From Candidula unifasciata (taxonomy: Eukaryota; Mollusca; Gastropoda; Stylommatophora; Geomitridae): a DNA stretch of 64,000 bases. Position 1 is the first letter of the stretch, and every line of letters starts with the position of its first letter. The translations under genes were made by a program, and so were the position numbers. The DNA is taken from the NCBI GenBank assembly GCA_905116865.2, contig CAJHNH020008057.1:244001-308000 (forward strand), written 5' to 3'. A model generated the notes under the pieces. It made no database searches. It saw nothing but the letters and a program-made list of their open reading frames with translations, and was not told the origin of the DNA. Positions 27,601 to 39,600 of the stretch are shown here, in pieces.

Positions 27601-30600
27601 CTCTTCTCTTTCTTCTCCTCCTCCATTTTCTTCTTTTCCTCATTGAGCCTTTCATGTCTGGTGGAGCACTGGCCTACAACCAACTCATGCTTACTTGTAG
27701 ACTCAGTAGTTATTGGCTGGATTTTTTAGTCATTGTTTTTAACAGAACGAGCTATCCAGTCTCACTTTTAGTAGCCTCTGCTACATCAGATTAAACATAC
27801 ACAAATAAATGTACAAGAAAAACAAAATCATAAATATACACACACAAAATTTACACCCAAAAAATAAAGCCATAAATAAACACAAATAAATATACAAGAA
27901 AAACAAAATCATACCTGTCATTTTGTTGCTAAATGTGGGCTTTGGTGTGTTATCTGGTTCTTCATCAGCTAATTAAAAAAAAATTTAGAATTAAATTGTT
28001 AATAAACTGATATAGGATGAAATCTCTTTTTCTCTAAAACAACGTAACATATGTCATCAGCTTTTGTCCATGTATTTGAAGGAATGATAAGTCTGTTACG
28101 GATGTTATATTTGGTCTGAGTGTTCTAGAAAAATATGGAGAGACGTGGCTCATTTGTATGCAGCCTGCTGGTTCCTTGCCTCTCAGGCAGATGCACTCCG
28201 ACTTTGAAGAAAACACCCCTAATTAGTCACCTAAGACATGTTTGTTGAGGGCACAGTGGGTCTAAGTTTATTTTCTCCCAAAATACCCACATAGGAATTA
28301 TATAATTTACCAAATGATCCTTAACCCCCCCTCCCCCTTTCCCCCCCCCCCAACTGAAAGATTAGAAGAAGGTGTGGAAATATTCTTAGAAAATCTCAAC
28401 ATCATCATCATCATCAGTCAGCAGATCCTTTACACAACATCGCTCTCATCACAGCACATTTGAAAGTCTTGTCTTTCTCTAACCAATTCTTCAGCCCTAT
28501 ATGCTTTTATAGCCAATGTATCTTCAATGTCTTGTATCCACATTCATGGAGGTTTATCTCTGTCTCTTTGTCCAAACTGCACCCCCCAATCACCTTCAAC
28601 GGTCAGGCTATTATTAAACATGGCCAAAATACCTCAGTTCTCAGGACAGGAGGCTGTTTATAAGCCAATTGTCCTTGATGCTCAGATCATGTAGGATGTC
28701 CGTATTTTTCTCAGACAATCTAATTTTTATTTTAAATTACAGTAAATAATATGTGTAAATGATGTAACCTAACTGTAAATTACATGTGTAAAGAGATGTG
28801 TGATAACAACACAAGTGATGTGATGTCGAACAATTTCAAACAAAATAACAGCTGATAAAAACATATTTATCTTACTGATTTTACAGGTGACATAGTTTTT
28901 ACATGTGCTGACACATTCCATTACAATCTTCTTTGTGCTTACTGAATGAAATCATAAAATGGACTGATACCTACCTGGCATTATTACACCAGTCCTTAGT
29001 AAAGCTGTGTCTTTGAAATGATAGTTAACATACATTTATTCTCAAAAGAAGGACACCAAACTACTATAAAATTTCACTTTATCTTACCCTTATAGTTATT
29101 TTGTTGACATCTCGCCATTTTTCCAGATGACAGTCTTATATTATATGGGGGAAATACTTTTTAAACATTATAAGTCAAAACGACAAGACAAAGTTGATTT
29201 AGATCCTCCTGGTCTATTCCTCTCTCCCACCCTATGTCTCTGTCTCTCTGTTTCACACACAAGAAGGCAAGCAGAGGGAAAGAGACTAACAGACAAAGAG
29301 AGACAGAGATATTTCACACTTCCCCCCCCGTTGGTTCCCTATTTTAGGGTACAAAAATAATAAACCCATTGCCCCCTAACAATCATGCCACAAAAGGTAA
29401 CTAATTAGGATTTTGTTAAAACTGGACATATTGGGCTGAAAGGTACAGATATTGCAGCCTAGCTGTAAACCACAACACAAAATACCAACCACCCTTTTAA
29501 GAGTGAATAAAGAAGTAGATATTTCACAGTATCGTAACATGCAAAAAATTCAACAACACTTGGAAACTCACAATCACTAATGACAATAACACTGTCACTG
29601 TCTGAAACATCAACAATGCCATCAGATGGGCTGTTGGATGTGTCTTTGGAATCATACTCTGACGAGGAAACAATTTATATTTAAATAATCTTACTGTTGC
29701 TGTAACAAAATTTACAGGGTGTATTTTTAAAGACTGCATTACAAAAAAATATTCCAGTTCCTGTGTTTTTTGTATTCACCGTCCTTGGAGTTGGTACACC
29801 ATATACTGCTATAATGTGTCTTATTTTGGGAACTGTTTTCCATATTACAGTGTGATTCACAATGGATTCTACTGGTTAAATTGCCAAAAGTATTAGGATG
29901 AGGCACTTCAGTATCAGGAAATGACATAATAAATTATGGATAAACCACATTCGAATACCTGCCATGGTTGAGGAACATATCTTCTTCTTCAGTATTCTGG
30001 GCCCTTGAGTTTCATAGCTGCAGATATCACCTGCATCCACTCATCTCTCTGGATGGGCTTCTCTTTCCAGTTGGTGACACCAAGTGTTTGCAGGTCTGTC
30101 TGAACATGATTGCTCCATCATCTTCTTGGTCTGCCTCATGGTCTATGACCATTCAACTCCCTTTTGTATACAGTTTTAACCTCTCTGTCATCTGACATTC
30201 TCTCAATATTCCCCATGTATTTCAGTCTATTAGATGTTATGATGGCAATGATCAATGATGATTTAAACAGATTGCGAATGTCATCATTGCTTCACACTCT
30301 CCATTCTCCGCCGTTTGTATCTTTGATGGGTCCAAAGATTGGTCATAATATTCTATTTTTGAAAACCTGTAATAAGCTTTCATCTCCAAGTTTTGGAGAC
30401 ATATAAAACGACTGGTCTTATCATTGTTTTATATATTTTGATCTTGGTGTTGCGAGACAGACACTTTAACTTAAGCAGATGTTGAAGGGCACAGAATACT
30501 TTATTTCCAGATTGTATTCTAGATTGTATTTCTTCTCTCAGCATGTTGGAGCAGTTGAAGTTTGTACCCAAGTACTTATATGTGTCCGTTCGTTTGATTT

Positions 30601-33600
30601 TCATTTTATCGACTTGTATGTGGCTGGAGTTTTTATCTTTTACCTGTCTTGTTATTATCATGTATTCTGCCTTATCTTAAAGGAGCCCAGCTCGTTAGCA
30701 TAGTTGGTTAAAGCTGACTTTGCGACAACCGGGTGACGAACTTCTTGTAGTCTGGGTTCACGCCCGGGGTAGGCAGAAAAGCCACATTTCTTCCAGATTT
30801 ACGGTACCTATTATGGAATCAAGGCCGAAGGGTTGCGATATCCATAGTACCGAGCCAAAGGGTTAACTAACAACTCATGGTTTCTGGAAACTTAAAAAGA
30901 AAATAATCTTAAAAGAACATATGCTGAATCGAAAAATACTCTTTCTCCAATGGTAAACAACCATTATAGCTAAGATCAATTACTGATCTTACTGATGGTT
31001 CCTCGCCTCTCAGGCGAAGAAAGCATCTATAATTAGTGGACTTTTACATATAATTATTAAGACGCAGTGGAGCTATTCCCTAACAACACCCCCCCCCCCC
31101 CCCCCCCCGCAATGGGGCCCCATAACCCATATGGAGAATAATCTCACCCCCCCCCCCCCTCCACAATGGGGCCTCATAAACTGTATGGAGAATATATTAA
31201 CAAGAAATGTAGAGGTTTCAGGATCTTTACAAGTTCCGAACCTCACATGGTCCACTAGGACCAGTGCTCCTACCGATCACACCTATCGACACCACTACAT
31301 GATTGTCCTAGAATCAGATTCTAGACCTGGGGCCTGGCCAACATAGATAGGATCCAATGTTTTCTTTGAAGTCGCAGTGCATCTGTCTGAGAGGCAAGCA
31401 ACTGACAGTCTGCATATAAATAAACTAGATCTGTAAAATGGATGTGCATGGAATACCTAAGTCAAAGGCTAAAGTCCAGAAATGGATGAGCAACCAGCTG
31501 AATAGGTGGTGAGTGATGCATTTGATGCGGTAAAGGTCCTTTGGGAGCAAGTGAACAGAGCAGAGGCACAAACAGATCATTACAGTCTGAGGAGAATATG
31601 CTGCCAGGAGGGACTTGATATACAATCAGACAGTTACTGGTGCCATCAGAATTAGAACTCTGTGCTTGCTGCTGAAGATGGGACACAGCCCTTTTGGGAA
31701 TTTGATGAGTGCTGTGATGTCGATTTCTGCCTAGGACAGGCGATGTTATCAAATTATTTTATAACAAAAACTATTACTAATTTAACATTCAAAATCCAGT
31801 TGAATTTACAACCAGTGAACGTTAAGAAGAGAAGGAAGAAATGTAAATTAACTCTTTTCATCATTTAAGTAAAAATGTTACCATCATCTATAAAATGGCT
31901 GACAAGATTCTGTGACTTTGGTAGCGGGTTTAACAACTGTATGTCATCGTTGTCTTCCTCTATAGCTTCCCATCTTCCTGAAAAAAACAAGAAACACACA
32001 GGGATTTACGCTTTGTGGTATAATATGAAATATATGGCACATTCATGCATCTGTATGACAAAAGCCACATACTAGTACTGATTTACATATTAAAACTTGC
32101 TGAGTACTTGGCTTGGACAAATTAAATGTAACAACTACCTAGGATAGATGATGTTATCAAATGAAGTTATTTAAAAAAAAACTATTAGTAATCTAAAGAC
32201 ACTGATAACCTAAACAAAGCATCAAGAAACAAAGCCATTTCTAGAACATTCTGTGGATAAAAATATTACCAAGTTTAGGTGACAAATGCTCTTCCTCCAT
32301 ACTTTTGACTTCATTAGTGTTCACCCGTTTTACAGGTCTGAGGAGACAAAAATACTAATGATAAATAATACATTTGAGAAAGTATTACATGTTTGAAAGT
32401 AAAAAAATAAAATGGTATATGTGATATGTGGTAAGTAAAGTGAAGTGTTGAGAAAATTTTTTTAGTAGCATACAGTGGCATAGCAAGGTCCAGTGGTACT
32501 TGGTGTGGAGCTTCTTCTTCTTTTTTTCAGGGGCCTGAGTGGTCTTGAGGCATGGTGTCCGTCTCGAGTGCTAGAGGTTCCGGGTTCAATCCCCGGTAAG
32601 GACTGGGATTTTTTTCACGTGGACTTGGACTTCTAGTAATTTCTCCCTGGTCTCTGGGTAGTGAGATCAGATGCCCGTTTGTATTGTTGCGCACGTAAAA
32701 AATCCTTTGGAAGTTTGAAATCGAAAAGAGTAGCCTAACCCCGCTTCCCGGGCAAAATTTTGAGTTAAAAATCTACCCAAAGTATTTCAGGATCCTCATC
32801 TGTGCTACAGAGCCTGTGCACTGTGCTGAGCTTCTTGGGACTCAGACTTGAATTAGAAGAAGAACGGAGCACTTATGGGTTACTACCCTTGTGCCATGCT
32901 GTTGTTCCGTTGTTCAAACCTCAAACCTGAGGAAAGTCCTGGTTGTTCGTCCATTTGGACTTTGGCCAGGACTGAGTTTTGCATGTACTGCATGTTTTAC
33001 TCTCTTATTGGTGAGCAGTTAGTTAATCCTTGCCACTTGGGCAGATGCACTCCAACTTCGAAGGCAGCTGCCAATTAGTAAACTCCTACAACATGCTTGT
33101 TGAAGAGGCCGTAGGTCTATTCTTGTTTTCCCCACAATGGGACCCTGGAACCCACACGGGAAATTATTGGTGCGGAGCAGTTCCTGTCCTCACCCACCCA
33201 CCCTGTCTCTAGAAACTTTCCTTCAACCAGATTGACTGTTTTCTTCTTCTTCTTCATGTTCACTGGTTGTAAACTCCCACAGAAAGTTCTGATTGTTTGT
33301 CCACCTCTGGATTTTTGTCTTGTTCCACAACCTGAGTGTTGTGTGCACATTCGTTAAACAGATTTGATTTAACTGTATGCAGATTGTTGGTTCTTTGCCT
33401 CCCAGGCAGATGCACTCTGATTCCGAAGGAAGCTCCCAGTTAGTAGACTCTTACATGCTTTCTAGAAAGGCAGTGGGTCTATTCTTGTTTTCCCCATAAA
33501 TGGGGCTCTGCAATCCACATGGGGATGCTGACTGTCTAACTCTTGTTTCCTTTTTTTCAACCCCCACCTTCTGTATGTTTTTTAAAGTCAATATTATGCT

Positions 33601-36600
33601 TTTAAATGTGGCCAAAATATTTCAGTTTGCCTTTTTTAAATGCATGAATGTGTCTTTTGTTAAACATGAAACAAAATAACATTGCAGTAGACAAATAATT
33701 ACTTTTCCGAACTTCTAAAGTCACTGCTGTCTTGCTTTCCATGTTGGCTACTAGATGCTGTAAGAGAGATTTAAAATTAAAATGTTAAATCACAAATGTG
33801 CTATTCAAGAAAAAAAAAAACATAGCCATTAAAAGGAATATATTTTTGTCATAATTTCTACATTAAAAATCTTTGAATTTTAAAGAGTGAAAGTGTTAAA
33901 AGTGCACAGAAGAATATCTTAGGACTCAACCATTCAACTGACAGCTCTTTTGATCTAGGTCACCAATAGTTTTTAGGCCTAGAGACTTTCCCATCAACTA
34001 GCACCATCGGATAGATATGTGTTTCTTTTTTTTTCTTTATTAACACTAAAGATATGTACAGTGCAGATGGTTCTATGTTGTCCAGTGAGTATATGAAATC
34101 ATACATAGATTTGCAAATGAACAGACAGAACTAAAGTAACAATTTTAAAACCCAGAAATTGTAAGCAGCTGTAAACTCAGATTGAAATTATGAGTTGTTC
34201 ATCCACCTCTGGACTTTGGTTTTATTCCAGGACTTGAATTATATGTGCACATCCATTTGACCTATTTGGCTTATTTGTGTGCAGCCTGCTGATTCCTGTC
34301 TCTCAGGCAGATACATTATGACTTCTAAAGGAAAATTGATTCAGCTACATTGGCCAGGCCCTCCAGTAGGGACCTGTTTCTAGGATAACCTTGGAGAGGT
34401 GGAGGCAGGTGTTGTTCCTGAGCATTCAAACGATAATAATCAGGTGTCATGCCGTAAGTGTAGACTGTCATGTTTTGCCACCTCACACGATCACCAGAAT
34501 TACAGATCAGTTCAATGTTTTTGTTTCGCCCCACCTATCTGGCCAGGCCATTCAAGTATTCATCTCTTTGCCTGCCTCTTGCTCTCTTTCCATCAATTTT
34601 GCCAGTTGTCACCAAGTTTTAGAGTCCATTTCTTCTGAGAACATGTCCAAAAAAGATTGGCTGTCTATGTCTAATTGTTTCAATACGTTTATGCCTTTCA
34701 TCTGTCTCGTTAATGGTCGACGTTTGATGCAGGGGAGCCTAGCATATGATACCACAACATCCAGCTTGAGAATAGAGGTGGAGGCGGTCACTGCAGCTTT
34801 CCGCTGGTTAGAGAACACGACACACACACACAAATCGTGATTGTAACTGACTAAGAAAGCATGCTGAGGAAGGTCAGGATAGGCATGCTTCATGCAGAGC
34901 GGCATGCTTCCCTGCGGAGGACACAGGTGAGGATTATTGTCTAGATTTTTTCACCGGGAAATGCCGGTGTGTTGGGAAATGAACAGTCAGACAGACTGGC
35001 TGGCTCTGCACAACTTGGTGGAATATTGATGCATGATAAGGTAGACGTGGTTAGTGCCTTGTGGGAGAGCGTGTACAGTTGGGAGGAGCAGATGAATAAC
35101 CGCAGTCTAGTGAGATTAATGCAGCAGGGAGTGAGGAGAGGTTTTGGCAGATGTTAGAGGCTCAGGGAAAAGGCAAGACGGAGAAGATGGGGACGGAGCG
35201 CTTATGGGAATGCCCTGAGTGCTGTGATGTCAGTTCTTGAATCAACTCAACTCATCTGTCTTGATGAAAACTGCTTCATTTGTTTTTCTATCCTTTCATT
35301 GTATTCTATGCACATTTCTGCCGCAAGTAACCATTTTCCAGCTTGCCTGCTATTGTCCATGTTTCACATGCATAAAACAAAACAGGTTCTATATAGTACT
35401 TTAACAAATTTTTTCCCTCACTGCAAGTGATATCAAGATGGCGACGTAAACAGTGTGTGTTATTCAACGGGTGTGAAATTTTTCAGTGTTCTCGATGTGA
35501 TTTACATGTTTTCCAGTGTTCTCTTAAGGATGAATCTGTGTCAGGTCCAGCAAATCGGCAGTGGATTTAAGAGTTCACAAAAATCTGCTCTAGAAACAAT
35601 ATATGAGATTAGAAAATCCAAGATGAACCATTCCAGCCATCTGAATATGTCAATGATAGTCAAGGCAAACCCATACATGAGGAGGGCAAGATCAGAGAAA
35701 GGTGGAAATAATATTTTCAGACTCTTTTGAATGTAACAGGAAATGAGAAAACAGTACCATTCACACCCAGATGTACAAACGAGGAACAGCCTACAATAAT
35801 CGAACAAAAAGTCAGAGAAGCAATCAGATGCAGTCCCAAAAATAAGGCATCAGGTGTTGATGGAATATCAGCCGAGGCAATACAGGCTTGTGGAGAAATT
35901 GGAGTCACCTGGCTACTCCACATATTTAGGAAAGCCTGGAATGAAAGAACTGTACCAATAGACTGGCAAAGAGCACTTATAGTCCCAATTTGAAAAAAAA
36001 AGGCAATAAGCAAGATTGTAACAATTACAGAGGCATCTCCCTTCTAAGCCACGTAGGAAAAATGTTTGCCAAAATTCTGGAACAACGAATTAGATCCGTT
36101 GTAGAACCGATCCTGAGCCCATCACAGGTCGGATTTAGGAAAGGAAGAGGGTGTACTGACGTTATTTTTGCTTTAAGACAAGTTAGCGAAAAGACAATAG
36201 AACACAGACATCAAATGAACATCGCTTTCATAGATCAAGAAAAAGCTTTCAAAAGAGTAAACAGAAATTTATTATGGAAAGTTCTTGAAAACTACGGTAT
36301 AAATGGAACAATTTTAGATTGTGTTAGGGCTATTTATAGACAAAGTGAAAGCGCCATTAGAACAAGAGCTGGCATCACAGACTGGTTCCCAGTAACATCA
36401 GGAGTAAGGCAAGGTTGTGTATTATCACCTTTACTTTTCATAATATTTATGGACAATATTAATAAAATAGACATAACACCAACAGATGTCGTTAAACAGG
36501 AGGACTTCAATGAGCTGCTCTTTGCCGACGATCAATGCATATTTCACAGTGATAGTAAACAGCTGCAAGACCACATAAACCTACTACATGACAGTTGCCT

Positions 36601-39600
36601 CAAGCATCATATGAAGATCAATACTGAAAAGACAGAAGTCATGAGCATAAGTAGAGAGCAACAGACCATCGACATAAAGATTCTAGATCACAGCCTAAAA
36701 CAAGTGCAAGAATTTAAATACTTGGGAAGTATCTTTACATCCAATGGTAAAATAGACAGAGAGATCGAAGCAAAGAATCCAACAAGCCAACAATGTCGCA
36801 TACCAGCTTGCCCCAATTTTTAAAAACACCCTGCTGTCCCAGCTGAGATAAAAAGACAAATTATAAATACAATCTTTATACCGACAATAGGTTATCAATG
36901 TCAGACTTGGACATTAACAAAAGAACACGAGAGAAGACTAACCACCTGTGAAATGAGATGTTTGAGAATGGCCTGCGAATAAAACCAGAAGAGATAGAGT
37001 GAGAAACGATGTGATTACAAGAACTATTGGAACCATACCCATCGTTAAATTTATTGAGAAGCAAAGAATGAAATGGTTTGGTCACCTAATGAGAATGGAA
37101 CCAACGATGCCAGCATCAAGAGCATACAACATGAAAATCGAAACACCAAAAGGCAGGGGAAGACCAAGAAGAAGATGGATTGAAGGAGTCACGGACAACT
37201 TGAGACTTCATAACATCACGGCATATGAAGCGACTGAGCGCGCCCTGGCTCGGTTGCCGATCATCTGATAGACTGCGACGCCTAGCGGCACAAGCAGATT
37301 TTGACAAAAGAAGTAGAAGCAAGTGACATTTTTCTTGTTAGTGAGAATCTTTTGCATCTTACCAAAGGCCATTTTTGCCACGGACATACTTGTTCTGGGA
37401 GTCACCATGGCGTAGTGGCTAGACACTCGTGTGCGGATCGGGAGGTCGTGAGTTCGCTCCGTGGCAGAGCCACTTTTTTCAAAAATAACCTTGACCCCCA
37501 GGTCGACCTAGCCTTGAGTGGGTACCAGGTGCAGTCCCAGAAAGTAAAGGCGGCCGGCGTGTTGCTGACCACATCACCCATCTTGTACCGATTGGCCTTT
37601 AAAAATTTAGGTCTAGTCCTATTTGCCTAAAGGCGTGGAAAGGGGACCTTTACTTACTTTTACATACTTGTTCTCATTTCTGAGAGACTTCTTGCATCAG
37701 ATGTTATGACCGTTCCAAGATAGCTGTACCTATTGACATGCTTTGGAATTTTGCAGTTTTCAAAAGTTTTTAATTTTTCTTTCTTTTACACAACATAATA
37801 CTTGAAATCTTATTTCAAATCTTACTTTTATTGAAAGGCGAGGTTTTAGTAAATGTGCTTGTCTCCAACACTGAATCTGTTGCAGTTGTTGAGGGTGAAG
37901 AGGAAAAATATGAGAGTATTGTCGTTTTATTTTCCTTCTTGACCTTCTGTTGATCTTTCTGGGGACAAAAAAAGGGCAGGGGGGGGGGGGGGGGGGAGTC
38001 ACATCATAGTGTTAGAAAACATTTGAATGCAGTAAGTAAAAGTAAAGAACCTTTTTTCTACGCTTTCAAGTGTAAGGGGCATATAGGGCTAGACCTATAT
38101 TTTATAGACCAATTGGCACTCGGTAGGTGAGATGGTCAACATTACACTAGCCACCTTTATTTTCCAGGACATTACCTGGCACCCTTTTAAGGCTGGGTTG
38201 ACCTAAGAGCCAAAGTCATTTTAGAAATGAAAAACAGTCAGACTCAGTCAGGGCCTGAACCCATGACTTTTGGATCCGCAAGTGAGTGTCAACTGCTGCA
38301 CCATAGTGGCTCCCATTTGAACACAGTGGTACCTGCAAAAGTTGGGGGTTTCACAAAGAGAGACTTTGATCACAGGTACTTTTATATAGTTATATTTTAT
38401 ATGCTGAAGATGTTTTGTTTAGACACAGATTTACTAATGACTGATGCATGCTTCTGTAATGTTTTATTACTTTATTTAACAAGCACAGTGAAGATCATAA
38501 TGAGGTGGGTTTGAAACCAGCAGTGTGAGTGTGTGTGTACACACATACACACCCATCAACACACACATACAAACACATACATCCCAATAGAATGATTGAA
38601 CAATGAAGGTTCAGATCAGAAATTATAGAGATTCGTTCCACCTACCGTTTCTGTGGATATTGCACTGGATTATATTTGATGAGCGCGTTATCTGATTTTA
38701 CCTTTTTTTTACTGCATGTTTTTTGAGTTGGCTGGTGTTTGATTCGCTAATGGAAGACAGCAATTTTAACTCTTAAGTTCTAGCATTTGAAATTAGGTCT
38801 TCTAAACCTTGAAAAATAAAATGCTTGTGTCTTCCAAAGAGAGTTTGATGTAGTGACTTTCCTCCCAAACAAGTATCCCAAATAATATCTTCAAGATGAC
38901 AGTAATGCACAGTTCCCATTCCCCTCTCCAAACTGAAAAACTAGTGGATTTTGAAAGGCTAGTATTACATCTTCATAGAGGCATATTGGGTTGTGAAAAG
39001 GGCATGATTCAGCAGAGTACATATAAACCAAGAAGGGGATTGATTTATGAAAGAAAAAACATTCTGTATCAGCAGTTGTCAACATGTGGGTCGCAACCCT
39101 TTTGGTGATCTAATGACCTTTTCACAGGGGTCACCTAAGACTATCGGAAAACATATATACACTGAAGTTATGAAGTAACAATGAAAATAATTTTATGGTT
39201 GGGGGTCAGCACAACACGAGGAACTGTATTAATGGGTCCCGGCATTAGGAAAGTTGAGAACCACTGATTTACATCAACATGGAATGGCAACATAAGGAAC
39301 TACCCATCAAAGAAATGGAAGCTTAATGGCAAAAGTGGGAATTAACAATGATAATGGATGCATTACTTTCACCAAAGTTTTTATTTTCTTTATTCTCAGC
39401 AAATCCATCCCAGCAATCAGAGGAACAATTTCTTTGGATGCTAATCACCACCTACAAATGTATCTCTTGTGTTACTGGAAACTTGAACAAAACAGAACAA
39501 ACCTTTACATCCACAGATTTTACTGGTGTAAGCTTCAGAGCATGACAATGGACATGCCAGGGGTTTTCCATCCACAAAGTTGGTCAGTATTAATGCAATC

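Noticed and set aside
37401..37480. tRNA gene (A and B boxes present), likewise at 6090, 21294, 30690 and 32540.
   Set aside because: Each is the head of a multi-copy SINE with a non-tRNA body, and no complete cloverleaf can be drawn.
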